The notes under the pieces are model-generated. The model searched no databases. It saw nothing but the letters and a program-made list of their open reading frames with translations, and was not told where the DNA came from. A DNA stretch of 64,000 nt from the NCBI GenBank assembly GCA_033239125.1, contig BSWB01000005.1, forward strand, positions 104,791,994 to 104,855,993, read 5' to 3'. The stretch comes from Fagopyrum homotropicum (Eukaryota > Streptophyta > Magnoliopsida > Caryophyllales > Polygonaceae). Every line of letters starts with the position of its first letter. Position 1 is the first letter of the stretch. The position numbers and the translations under genes are program-made. Positions 12,153 to 23,994 of the stretch are shown here, in pieces.

Positions 12153-12649
12153 GTGTGCATGATTGGCGTGCATGGCTCCCATGTGTACGTATGCTTCATG
12201 CTTGAGTTTCTTCATTCGAGTGTTGAGTTGATCTTGTATGTGGATCCTAGTCTCTTCTTGCATGGTTGGTTTGCTCCGAGATGGTTGTGAGGCTGAGATA
12301 TTCTATTGTCAAGGAGTGTGGATTTCTCTTATACGCTCTTCTCCTCCTTATTTCTTGTGAATGCATCCATATGTATTGATGCATGTGGGACCTTCTTGTT
12401 TGATGGGATTTATAGTGCAAAATCTTCCTCTTCGTTCGGATGACACGTCGAACCTTCCTCCTTCTACTTAAGTCCCAATTGACCATACCATTTTTGTATT
12501 GGATATCTTCTTATTCCTCATAGGTTGCATTGCTCCTAGCTCTTGAGTTACTCCTGTGTTGAATGTCCTTCTCTTCCTCACATTTTGCATTGTTCCTTGC
12601 TCCCGTGTTTGGTTCCGGTCCTGAGGGTGCTCCTAAGGATGCTCCTGCA
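12153..12649 (-). other. Unassigned sequence between two LTR retrotransposons
   Basis: Two adjoining minus-strand open stretches (about 12650-12511 and 12486-12247) read as Arg/Ser/Asn-rich peptide with no family I recognise. The stretch ends abruptly where LTR homology begins (near 12650), so it may be a fragment of another retroelement or host sequence caught between them. I do not call a gene. Confidence 0.3.
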
Positions 12650-13841
12650 TCACAAACAAAGACTATGTTTTCCATCTCGTATAATTCTAAATCCAGCGGT
12701 TCGACAAGTATAGCAAAACCCATTAAATACTTAGAACTCCGGAAAATATCAAGAACAAGCTTCGCTTTTGACTCTTCAGTTAGGAAAAGGTACAAAGACC
12801 GGAACTTTCTACGATAGTTAGATCCTCAAAGCTTTGATAAACTAGTGCTCAACAAAACCAAGTTCTTTTCAATAAATTGAATAAAATGCCCTTCGCGTGT
12901 GGCTCTTCAATTGTTTTATCTAAACAAATTATAAACACCATTTCTTTTGAAGGTAAATAAAATGTAGGAATGAAGCGCTATCAAAGAAGCAATATCATAA
13001 TCTAAATTCCTAAATATATATGCAAACAATTAATTAAACTATTATAGGGATGATTCAATCCTTATCATGAGGAGATTTAGCCAGACATGATCAAAGATAA
13101 AGAAAAGATAATATTTAAAATCAGGAAAGACATAAACTCATAATTGTTTGGTTCTAGTAGGGTGAACCTTCAAATCAAAGCTAACAACTATTTGACGGCA
13201 AGGGTAAAGACGAATCTGAGTGACATCTAATTTGGGATGAATCAGCGTATCTAATCCTAGGCTTGACATATGTATATATAGGGGGAGTTCTCGAAGTCTA
13301 GGGTTACACAAAATATAACCCTTCCAAGGTTACAATCATAAATTTTGATTTCCTTCTCAACGGCAATCGAAAGGGCCTCCTAAAGGTCTTCAAACAACAT
13401 ACCTATGGCCATAAGCTAGTTGTGGACAAGCTGTTTTGCCAGGTCGTAGAGAGTTCTTCGGGCTGGGATTTGAAATTGAGCTTTGACAAAATCTTCTACA
13501 ATGATGGCGTATGTGAAACGGCAACCCAACGGCTTCCTTTGCCGTTTCTCTTGGTTGTGTCGCTCGTATGTAGCTTAAAATCGTTGATCTTCACTTTAAG
13601 GCATATTCAGGAGACTTCGTATTGCAGTTACTTAGTCATGTTGAGTCTTTACTTTAAATCTAACATCCGGGAGGATGCAAAACTGACACAATTGATGCCG
13701 TAAATGCCTAAAACACATAAAAGTCAACGTAGATACCGAAATACAAAAAGTGAACACTTTCCATATAAATAGAGATTTAGAGAGTAAAACAGGTATGAAA
13801 TGCATGAATCTAAGGTCTAAAATTACATTTGACACTCATCA
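12650..13841 (-). repeat. 3' LTR (truncated) of the second Athila/Tat-type element
   Basis: Starts TGATGAGTGTCAAA on the minus strand (13841) and matches 19065-20244, including AACCCATTAAA, TCTTCAGTTAGGAAAAGGTAC and the CATATAAATAGAGA box. Similarity stops at an ACAAACAAAGAC stretch near 12650, so the LTR's 3' third is lost. No gene. Confidence 0.8.
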
Positions 13842-16145
13842 AATACCTCATACTTAAACTTGTTCGTCCTCGAGTAAGATCATGTTGTATGCATACTATG
13901 TGTAAGAACAAATGGTTGCCTCAAATAAGAGGAGAACAAACAACTCAAATCATATCATCATAGCATCAATCATTGTAAGAGGATAAATAACGAATTTTAT
14001 CCATCCAAAAATCGCTCAAGGGTAATATGTATGCTTTCAATCTCACAATATTTGTTTAGGGATATATCAATAAACTCTCAAACTCCACATTCATGAACAG
14101 CTCTTACCATAAGCTTGTCAAGGCGTTATTGAACTCCACCATCGGTCAAGTGATACTAAAAGCATGTAAATATCATGAGGTATTTTATAAAGGTGGAATG
14201 GGATATGGGACATGAAAAAGTGATTTTGGTAGGATAAAAAAAAGTAGGTCAAAATGGCAAATAATATCCAGGGTATTGAATCTTTATAACTCAAAACACC
14301 TTCAAGGCATTGTCACTTCACACTTTTCTTCAATGTTTGTATGTCTTCATGAACCATAACATTTTCATCTTTGTAGCACTTGATTTCTCTTTCAAGGATA
14401 AGTTTTTTCTTCACATTTGAACCAATTTTCACTTATTTGCAATAACAAGGATGGTGGGGACTTTTGTCCCTTTCACCACCCATGAAAAGATCTTCCATAA
14501 GAATAATACATTCAAAACTCGCGCATTAACTTCTTGTGAACATTCACACTTTTTGGGAACACCACATACCTGATTTCTTCATTCTCTTCTTCCATCACAA
14601 CCCCGGATAGGGTCAAATGAGGTTATACACAATTGTGAGGCATTTTTGAGAGGCATCAAAGAAGGGCAAATAAAGGCAATAAGTGACTAGTAGAAAGAAA
14701 TTGTATATAAAGGTGGAAAAGGTCACATATGCTTATCAAAGAGGGTCTCAATCATTTAAATATCAAACATATAGAATCAAATGAGCATGTAGTTTTGAAA
14801 GAGAGTAATCACAAGTTCTAGAAGAAACTAAACGTGTTGGAGTTCACACAATAATAAGAAATAAAGGACGCGTGAAAATGCATGCTCATAGGCTAGAGTG
14901 TTGTCACGGGTTATGTTTGGTTAAGATAATCATCAATAATCATCCAATGACCTGTGTGCATAAACAATAGTAAGAAGTAGTAATATAAAGCATCGTTGGC
15001 AAGTCAGGAGTAATATCGTAGCATATTCCAATTTCAAGAAGTAAGAATGATGAGAATCAACTCAATCAACATTAAATGTAATATTTTTGTGGTTTTGTGT
15101 TTATGAATGCATATGGAAAGATAAAAGACAAGAAACTAAAAAAGAATAAAAATAGAGGTGTGACATAAAAGGGAAACACAAAATACGAATGCAAGTAAAG
15201 CACATCATACTTAGACTACATATCGTCCTCGGTGTGAAAAAGAAAGTAAAGAGAATAAGATACTCACAATGCAATGCACATGGTGGTAAGGAAGGGAGGG
15301 TGGTAGAAGGTGGAATATTGTGAAGGCTTTTTAAAGTCCACTGCGTGTATCCTTACAATCTTCGAATATCCCTACATAAAGCATAAACAGTAGCCGTCAT
15401 CCTAGAAAAGGGAAATAACATAAGCAAATTGAAAGAAATAAAAAAACAAAAGGGAAAAGAAATAGGATATTCAAATTCGTGGGTTGCCTCCCATGTAGCG
15501 CTTGTTATTGATCATTAGCTCAACCCATTTGGATTACTCCATAGAGAATTCTTCACCACCACAAATGGAAGTGTAGGCAAGGTGTGCATAGGCGGAGTGC
15601 ATGAAGTGGGCGGGGACGAACAAGAGTCCCTTTTGATGTCGGGGTGGATAGAACGTTATTCTTGAGGTCGATGTGAAATGGGAGGTTTGGTATTGGTGAA
15701 AGATGTAGGGGAAAAGGTAGTTCAGAATTGACGGATGATGTGGGTGAAGAGTGGCGTTTAGAAGTGATGGATGGTGTGGAGAAAAAGGATTTTCCATGGC
15801 TATAGTGGGTGGTGCAGGAAGGAGGGGATGGTGTAGTGAGAAAGGATTGAAAGAGGCTTACTTTGACTTTCTAATTGGAGAGTTATGTACGGAATTTCAT
15901 ATTGAACTTTCTAGGGTGGTGAAATGGTCATCGAACGGCCTTGAAATGGCCTATATGCCCGTAGGTTGATCATCTTTCTTGATATTTTCAGAACCACCAC
16001 ACTCTATGGCTAGTGAAATGGTCTCTATGGACGCAAGGTTGCCCGTAGGTGGTGGTAGGGTAGCTGATTGAAATAAAATCTGGATTACGATTTTTCAATT
16101 AAATTCGAGATATTTCTCTAGCTCATTCGAAATGGCCTCCCACAT
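13842..16145 (-). other. 3' non-coding region of the second Athila/Tat-type element
   Basis: No coding sequence is recognised. The minus-strand motif TGGGAGGCAACCC near 15481-15493 is a known landmark of Tat/Athila elements downstream of pol; finding it directly after gag/protease remnants shows that pol has been lost. The short open frame 15534-15797 is His/Pro/Ser-rich and has no family. Confidence 0.6.
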
Positions 16146-16472
16146 CTAGTGAAACGGCTGTATGCTTGCCCATTTGAGGTGGTAGGCTGGTCGTTTCTGC
16201 TTGTGGCTTTTTTCAATTAATTTTGCTGAATTATTAAAATTTAACCCTTTTTCAGCTTTTGTAGGGATGGACTCCTGAGTATCCAGTTTCTCGAAAGCAT
16301 CTTCTAGCATATTATCCATGTGTTCCAAGTGACCAATAAGCTCTTGCCGGGTGTCTTCTAACTTAGCAACTTGAATTTCCATGAACTCATGGATATCATG
16401 AAGTTCTCCAAGTTCTCGTTCCAATATGGATTTATTTTCCAAAAGATCTTTCACAGTTTCTTTTGCGCTCAT
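16146..16472 (-). pseudogene. Coiled-coil ORF in the Athila/Tat-type interior
   Basis: A 108-codon frame rich in Glu, Leu and Lys with heptad-like spacing (ETVKDLLENKSILERELGEL) and a long helical prediction by eye. It lies just downstream of the protease remnant where reverse transcriptase would be expected. It shows no RT motifs. It is probably a leftover of the polyprotein or an added coiled coil. Confidence 0.35.
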
Positions 16473-16539
16473 AAATTGTGGTTCTCGTCTCCATATGTCC
16501 TCTTAGCACCTCTCTCATCCTCAACTCCGAGACAATAAT

Positions 16540-16917
16540 CTACGGGGTTTCTTCTAAACCAAAAATATCTAAAGAGGGAATGTCCTCAATGATCATACAT
16601 TCACCATTCTTAACAACATTAGTTATATCATAAATATTATCATCAAGTAGGGAACTTTTAGTGAGCTTAGGAAAAGTAAAATTCATTGTTTCGTCCTCAA
16701 ATCGAAAGATGATGAATCCCTCTCGAATGTTGATGATAGCTCCAGCAATAGCAAGGAAGGGGCATCCGATGATCACAAAGACGTTAGTACCTACATCAAC
16801 ATCAACAACCACAAACTCCACAAGTCTCTCATGCTTGTCAATCCTTATAACAATGTTCTCAAGCATGCCAATAAGTCTAATGACAGACTTGTCGGCCAAA
16901 GTCAAGGTGAATTTCAC
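16540..16917 (-). pseudogene. Athila/Tat-type aspartic protease remnant
   Basis: The frame carries TLTLADKSVIRLIGMLENIV, VEFVVVDVDVGTNVFVIIGCPFLA and AGAIINIREG. These correspond to the ADRS, DFVVLDM, IILGRPFLA and A-IDV-G blocks of Athila/Tat proteases. The stretch that would hold the catalytic Asp-Ser/Thr-Gly lies upstream of the frame start and is disrupted, so it cannot be active. Confidence 0.75.
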
Positions 16918-16981
16918 CGGGTATATTTCTCCTACTTCTAAATCTTACACATTTTTAGTGAGATAACACTCACACTAGCTC

Positions 16982-17221
16982 CTAAATCACATAAACAAGT
17001 GTGTTGTTTTCCACCGTCAATGGGATGCAAAAGCTTTCAGGATCTCCCTTCTTGAGTGACATCTTTGTCTTGAGCATGGCAATGCACTCTTTGGTGATGT
17101 CAATTGAGCCTTGATAATTTCGGAGCTTCTTGTTGGATAGCAATTCCTTAATAAACTTTGAGTACTTAGGCATTTGTTTCAATGCCACAACAAGTGGAAT
17201 CTCCAAGTAAAGCTTGTTCAT
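16982..17221 (-). pseudogene. Athila/Tat-type polyprotein, region before the protease
   Basis: 79 codons with LVVALKQMPKYSKFIKELLS, ITKECIAMLKTKM and DPESFCIPLTVEN. This matches the conserved Athila/Tat block (AL-QMPKYAKFLKE...PPKLKDPGSFTIPC) that precedes the protease. It is a short isolated frame flanked by frameshifts. Confidence 0.75.
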
Positions 17222-18600
17222 GCACTCCAGAAATTTTCAAAAATCTTCATCTAACTTATTCATGTTATGAGCTTGATAAAAAAAAAAGAAGAGGTCTACA
17301 TAGTTTAGGAGGTAAAGTAACAGCTACCTCTAGGATTTGATTTCGTGGTTACAAGGAGATTTCCTTGAGTTTTCTCATATTGTTGTCCATTAACTAGCCT
17401 CTTCAAAATTTTATCTTACGTGGTTGGTGCGGTAGTGTAGGAGCTTGAGCTTGATCAGGGATGAGATCTTTGGACGGAAAACTTCTTCTTTGAAATTGTG
17501 GGAAATTCCTTTGTAGGAAGGGAGGTCATGCGTAATGCATTGTCTCTTTGCTATTCTTTTTATTTCCCATATAGTTGACTTGTTCCAAGGCTTATGCGTT
17601 AATTAAAGTGTGAACAATCCTCTATCTTATGACATGCGCATTTGTAAACTTAGTTCACATTAGAATGTAAATTAGAAATTGTGGATGTGAAATTACCATC
17701 AACAAGCTTCATAAGGCTTTCACATTCTCAAATAACTTGTCAATCATGTCATCATCCCTGGCATTGTAGACACCCCGTGTCTTCGTACGCCTCTTGGCAT
17801 AATTTCATGTATGTTCAGTAGCAGTTACAAGGTAGTCTCAAGCTTCATCATTCATCCTTGTGAATCAATGGGAATTTGCGGTGTCCACTAAGCTCCTTGT
17901 AGTGTAATTTAGTCCACTATAAAAATATTCGAGAAGTGCTCCCTTCTCAAATCTTGTTGAGGGCATGAATGCAACAGTTCATTGAATATTTCCCATGCGG
18001 AATGGATGTTCTCTCTATCTTCCATATCAAAGTGGGAAATCTTCTCCCTAATCACAACAGTCTTGTAGGGAGGAAAATACTTGCTCACGAAAGTTGTTGT
18101 TAATACCTCCCAAGTAGCAAAAGTACATGGGGAGTGATTTTACACCCAATTGTAGCCTTTCCTGTCAAAAAAAAATGAATGCCCACATTCTCAAGGAATC
18201 GAGAACAATGTTCTCATAATTTAAGGTATTCATAATATTCTCAAAATTTCGTAAATGTTGATGCGGGTTCTCGCTCAACATTCTTGAGAATTGATCGTTT
18301 TAGATCAACCTGATTGTGTTTGTTCTGAGGTTAAACTCTCAACCTTCAAATACATGAAGCTCAAAAGCATGGTTGGGCACTCATTATCTAGGATTCATCC
18401 TAGCGTCCAGCGTTTGAGGGTGGCGAGCCCGTTCAGAAGCGAGCGCGGCATTAAGCCTAGCAATTTCAACTTGCTGATCAGCAATAGGGAGTTGATTAAT
18501 TCCGTATTTCATTGCTTGACTTGGAGCAACTTTCTTGGTAAATTTTTGTTTGCGGAGGGTGCGTTCAATCACGTTATCAAAAGGGACAAGTTTGCTTGAA
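17222..18600 (-). pseudogene. Decayed gag of the second Athila/Tat-type element
   Basis: Position between PBS and protease, and fragments reminiscent of the gag domain around 17940-18280, mark this as gag. Stops and frameshifts are frequent and no frame longer than about 60 codons survives. Boundaries are approximate. Confidence 0.5.
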
Positions 18601-18711
18601 TCTCAAACTCTTCACATTCACCAATCTAGCCTGAAAAAAAAACAAAAAAAATCAGAAATAAAAATAACTTAAAATATTCAAGAATTAGGTATCAACCAAG
18701 ATTATCAAATT

Positions 18712-18729
18712 TCCCCGACAACGGCCCCA
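18712..18729 (-). other. Athila/Tat-type primer-binding site (second element)
   Basis: The reverse complement reads TGGGGCCGTTGTCGGGGA, two mismatches from the TGGCGCCGTTGCCGGGGA form, six bases inside the LTR end at 18736. Confidence 0.8.
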
Positions 18730-18735
18730 AAAACT

Positions 18736-20244
18736 TGACGGTGGAAGTTTTACCGAAAAGTAACAACAACCTCCCCTGCAAGGATAAGGGATCGGATGTA
18801 GTATAATCGGGTATCGAATCAAAACTACTGCATCTGATTTGGATGATACTAATTATTAATTATTTTAAGTGGAAAGAAAGACAATAAGGTAGCAATAGTA
18901 ACAAGTAAAAGCAATAACGACTGTAAATAAATATGTGATGGAAGTGATATAAGGAAATAAGAATCCTCACTATAATGAATTAAAATATTGATGCATATAT
19001 AAACTCATGAACATTGATATATGATTAATTGCACGTAACCATCTAAAATAGTCTTTGACATAAACAAACAAAGACCGTGATTTTTAACTCAAGTAGCTCT
19101 CAATGCAACGGTTTGGCAAGTATAGAAAAACCCATTAAAAACTTAGAAGTCTGGAAAAGAACAAGAACAACCTTCTCTTTTGCCTCTTCAGTTAGGAAAA
19201 GGTACAAGGAACGAAACTTTCTATGATAGTTAGAAATCTTTGAAGCTTTCATAAACTAGTACTCTCTTATCCAATAAAACGTCCTTAACTTGTGGCTCTT
19301 CAATTGTTTATTTAAACTAGTTATAAACACCACTTCTTTTGAAGGTAAATAAAAGGTAGGAATGAAGCGCTTTGAAAAGAAGCAATATCACAATCTCAAT
19401 TCATAAATATATATGCAATTAATAAATTAAACTATTATAGGGATCATCTAATCCTTAGATCATGAGGAGATTTAGCCAGACAAGATCAAATATAAAGCAA
19501 AGAAAATATATTAAATAAGGAAAGACATAAACTCACAATTGTGTGGTTCTAGTAGGGTGAACCTTCAAAGCAAAGCTAGCAACTACTTGATGGATAGGGT
19601 AAAGAGGAATCTGAGTGAAGGCTAATTCGAGATGAATCAACGTATCTAACCCCACACCTCACATATAAATATATAGGGAGGATTCTCGGAGTCTAGGGTT
19701 ACACAAAGTATAACCCTTCTAAAGTTACAATGTGAAAACTGATTTCCTTCTCAGCGATAGTCGAAAAGGGCCTCCTAACGGTCTTCAAATGGCATACTTA
19801 CGGCCATAGGCTAGCCATAGACAAGCCATTTCACCAGGTCGTAGGGAGTACTTCAGGTTGGGCTTCGAAGTTGGGCTTTGACAGGATCTTCTACAGTGAT
19901 GGCATATGTGAAACGGCCACCCTACGGCTTTCTTGGTCATTTCGCTTAGCCGTTTCACTCACTTGTAGCTTCAAATCGTGAACCTTCAGTTTAAGGCATA
20001 TTCAGGAGACTTCGTATTGCAGTTACTCCGTCATGTAGAGTCTTCACTTCACCTCTAACTTCCGGGAGGATTCAACTTTGGCACAATTGATGTCGCCAAT
20101 GCATGAAACACTTAAAACTCAATGTAGATACCAAAATACAATAAGTGAACGTTTTCCATATAAATAGAGAATATGAGAGAGTAAAAGGGGCATGAAATTC
20201 ATGAATCTAATGTATCAAAAGTTTTATATTTTTGACACTCATTA
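18736..20244 (-). repeat. 5' LTR of the second Athila/Tat-type element
   Basis: About 1.5 kb. The outer end reads TAATGAGTGTC where the other LTR has TGATGAGTGTC, so the terminal TG has mutated. It shares TCTTCAGTTAGGAAAAGGTAC, a CATATAAATAGAGA TATA-like box and other blocks with 12650-13841, at roughly 80% similarity by eye, implying an old insertion. No gene. Confidence 0.78.
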
Positions 20245-22690
20245 GTGAGTCAATTGAGTTGACTACAACTAGTCGTATATGTGGTTGTCTCTTGGGTTCA
20301 GGGCGTGGAAGAGATCCCCTAATTTTTTAGAGGGAAGGAGATGGGGAATACAATTGGTGTCCTGGTGTGATTCATCATTTCATGCCTCCTTTTATACATT
20401 CGAACAAGGATGTCATTAGTGACGGAAACTAAGAATATCGCACAATCGCAGTTATTTTTGGACATTTGGGCGATGACTACTATTTGATTGTTCGTAGTTA
20501 TCTGGATATGTAGTTGCGGTTTCATAAAACATTATATAAAAAGGTGAGTATTTAGATGATATGTGACATAATCTTTAAGGTTTTTTTTTTTGATTTTTGA
20601 AATAATTTGTAATTTTGTTCTTGTAGGTGTGGGTTCGTGACTTGCCTTTTGACGATCTCATCAAGAACGTTTATTATGTCTTACCCGGCCCTTGTCCTCA
20701 GAGATGTTAGATGACGATCGATGCTTGATAAGGGTTTAGCCGCTGCAACATTTTACCATGTTGTGCTTGTCATTCTTGGAAACAACCCGCAAACATGCTT
20801 ACCGATAACGAAGACCGATCACAATCAAGGCCCACCTACAGAGATACGTATTATTGCATGAGTTGGAGGCGGAACACATTATGTAGCGGTTAGTGAACAT
20901 TATAACATTTACTTTTAATTTATTGTGGTTTTTGTTGAGTCCTACTAACCATTGTATATCTACATTACTAGAAATTGGCTTAAAGCGGATGCACCCTTAC
21001 CTCATTTTACATCTATATGGATGTATTGCCGAGACTCAAGTGTCGATGATTGGATTGAGCCTTTTCGTGCGAAATGAAAGTTTTTGACGATGCATGCAAG
21101 ATAGGATAACCTCTCCTGCAAGGACCAACAATAATTACCAATTAGTACTCTACTTTAGTGTGTGTTTTACTTTGAAAGCAAGTGTGATGTATTTTGATAA
21201 TTTAGTAGTTTTTATTGCATTTTAATAGTTCTCGATTCCAATTCCATTTCTAACTAAACCTAACAAATTCCGAATAAAAACGTTAAAATAAAATTTAAAA
21301 AACAAAAAAAATGCAAAAACACGAGAAATATGGGGGGATGCCCTTTGAGTGCACCCCTCAAAGGGACTTTTTTAGCCTATTTTATTGTTCAACGTAATCG
21401 GCATGCGTTGAATGTGAAATATATTACCTAAGATAAAATAACAAGAACTAGGTAAAAAATAATAAAATTTATATCTAATTAACATCATGGAAAAACAGAT
21501 AATACAGAGGTCGGTTACTAGCCCAAAGTGACTTCAGATAATGTCAATGATCTTAGTCTAGTTCAATGAAGAAGATAATAGTGGAAGAGAGGTTGAGAGT
21601 CCAAATCTAACCTCAATCCAATCCAAGAAGAGTATGTTGGCGCGTTGGACTTCATCCAAGAAGAAGGGAAAAACTTGACGGAGACTTGGGTCTTAGGCAT
21701 ATAGAATTGTTGAAGGTTTTTCCCAACGAAAAGGAAGTCCGATCCTTTGTGGGAACTAACCATAAAAACGAACTTGCAAAAGGGAATTGTTTATGAAAAA
21801 GAGATTTGTTGTTCCTTACCCTTCCAGGTTTAGGAGAATAAGGGGGGAAGGTTTTCTTCCAGAATGAGTCCCCGGGACATTGACTTCCGCCAAGAATGAA
21901 CTATTAATGATCTCATCCCGCGCATATTCCACATTATCGCTTCTAGGAGATCAAACGGAACTCAATTAGTTTTTGCTAAACAAGGATCAAAGCTTATATT
22001 TATATTATAATAGAATCTCATCCAGATGAAAGATCAACCGTGAACCAACACACATCTGGGGTTGGTGGGGCACGTCCGGGCCCAAGTGCTTGAGGAGGGA
22101 ATAACTCAAAAAAGAATGCTGGTAAATTTCGTCTCTCTGTTTTGTTCCCCTTGACTATATCTTCTTCCTTACTCATTGTTTGATTGCCGGTAACCGGCAA
22201 AATAGGATCTTCAGGGATGTAAGATGCTGAATATTTTTTATTCATTTAGATGTAACTAGTCATTGAATAGATATTGAGGCTCTCCCCTCATCTGATTTTT
22301 ATCCTTTTGATTGACTCCCAAACCATGAAATGGTCTCAAGGCTCTTTATTTTGGTGAACATCTGGTGAATTGAATAATCGTTGTCAAAGTGGCTACACAA
22401 TTCGTTGAGAGTAGTTCTAAATCGTGTCTAAGACAAATTATGGCAGGGGCTTTATTGAAAATATTGAATTCGGAATATGGTAAAGTAGCTCTTGGATGAG
22501 TGACGATTTGATGGTACAAGAAGGAAGTTTGTAAAAGCAACAAGAATAATTGCTCAAATACCGGTGAAGCAGCTGAGTGATAGCTCTTTGATTGCTATAT
22601 TCTTGTGACAGGGAAGGCATGGGTTACTTGATCTACGACCACCTCAACCTGTCGATTTGAATGAGTTAGAGAAGAAAGTCTTACAAGGAT
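20245..22690. other. Unassigned intergenic sequence
   Basis: No confident gene. Around 20630-21090 (plus) fragments such as WVRDLPFDDLIKNVYYVLP and, after a break, WLKADAPLPHF / WIEPFRAK read like a decayed domesticated-transposon or OTU-type protein. The resemblance is weak and I do not assign it. 21100-21500 is AT-rich. 22018-22245 (minus) is a 75-codon frame with no known family. Confidence 0.3.
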
Positions 22691-22924
22691 AAATCTTTGG
22701 ACCGCTTCAACAAAATGATAAAAGGGGGGAGGGTGGTCGTATATCAGGATTCGAAGTCACTACAAAAAGATCGGTCAATGGCATAGCCCACTTATCGATT
22801 TGGTTCTTAAAGAGATCGTACCGGAGGAAATGAAGGTGATTGTCCAGTCTCCCGTTGGTTTCCACTTGTCCAATAACCGGGGCCCTTGTAGATCTATCAC
22901 AAGCATCCCATTCGGGTGGACCAA

Positions 22925-23022
22925 GCGAAGGCAAAGGGTTGTTCACCCATTAAAGTGGTACGTGAGCTGGGTTCAAAACGTCGTAAGACAATTCGGTCCA
23001 TATCCGGTGTGGGCGTTAGAGC
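22925..23022 (+). pseudogene. rrn26: Nuclear copy of mitochondrial large-subunit (26S) rRNA, domain V fragment
   Basis: The stretch contains GTTCACCCATTAAAGTGGTA, CGTGAGCTGGGTTCAAAACG, TCGTAAGACA and TTCGGTCCATATCCGGTGTG in one line. This is the universally conserved end of domain V of large-subunit rRNA, in the form known from plant mitochondria (CCATATCCGGTGTGGGCGTTAGAG). Small differences and loss of similarity on both sides show a short, decayed insert, not a functional rRNA. Flanking 22690-23290 may also be organelle-derived but I cannot show it. Confidence 0.8.
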
Positions 23023-23290
23023 CCTCCACATTCGAGAACGAAAGCGCACACTTCTTGGAAACCCAAGACTAGAGGTCTTTTGGAGGCCCTTCTTAAGACC
23101 AAAGGTTTCAGCTTCCAAAATAGAGGAGGCAGAACAATGGAACAGGCCGATAGGAGGTGGTCCGGCAAGATTATTCCTAATGATAGAGCCATAGGCGAAT
23201 TGGCCTGCCAGATTCCTGGTTGCGTCAAAAATAAGTTTGATTGATTCACCCGCAGGTCTCTGGTCTCTGCCATTTGATTCTTTTAACTTT

Positions 23291-23994
23291 TCTTCTTTGA
23301 TTTGTAGCTCTTGGATTGTTGTTAGGTCGTCTAAAATTAACGATATCCCATTTTTCTATTTGATCATGGACACGTTGTTGTAAATCAAGAGGTGCTTTTT
23401 GTTTATTGAAGATGAGTTGGTTACGGATATACCATACTTATCACCAAGTGGTCCCACATGTCTGAGTTCAGTAGATGTAAATGATTCTGTAAGTTCCATA
23501 ATAAGGTCTATAATTTTCCGATTTATAATGTTACAGTTCTGAAGATATGATCTAGCTTTATCATTCTCTATGAATTGGAAGATGAAAGGGCATTTCAAAA
23601 AGTGGTGTTTTGCGCTTAATGCTCCTTTTATTTGTTGATGGACAACGTTGTTGTAAAGGTAATATTTTATTTTTATTATTTTATTTGTTGATTATTATAA
23701 CTAATTTAATTAATGAGAAATTGTTTCAAAATAAATAAATGAGTATGGAGACTAATTAAACAAAACCTTGTAGACACAAAAAGTTGAAGATCTCGTGACA
23801 AACTGACAACATGAATTTCCCAAAACTTCTGCTTGATAATTTTAAAATGATTTTGTTCAGAAAAAAAATACAGAAAATAGCGACCTTTGTATAAGTTTTT
23901 AAGTAAAAGCACGTCAAGAAAGGGAAATCAGACATTAGTTCGTAGCTGAGTGGCTCTTCCATTACATAATTTAGCTACTATAAATAAAAGACCC
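23291..23994. other. eIF2A 3' flank and unassigned sequence
   Basis: AT-rich with no gene. On the minus strand this would hold the eIF2A 3' UTR; AATAAA-like signals occur in the T-rich block 23655-23700. Two similar phrases, CATGGACACGTTGTTGTAAA and GATGGACAACGTTGTTGTAAAG, about 270 bases apart (near 23365 and 23636), hint at an old duplication. Confidence 0.35.

Larger units (their letters stand above)
12650..20244 (-). mobile_element. Second Athila/Tat-type retrotransposon, lacking pol
   Basis: The LTRs at 12650-13841 (3', truncated) and 18736-20244 (5') share long similarity. A PBS lies at 18712-18729 and an Athila/Tat-like PPT region just right of 13841 (GTTTAAGTATGAGGTATT on the minus strand). 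The interior has a decayed gag (about 17222-18600), the protease-flanking region (16982-17221), a protease (16540-16917) and a coiled-coil segment, then about 2.3 kb of non-coding sequence with the Tat/Athila motif TGGGAGGCAACCC (15481-15493). Reverse transcriptase, RNase H and integrase are not recognisable, so it would have depended on another element for movement. Confidence 0.78.
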
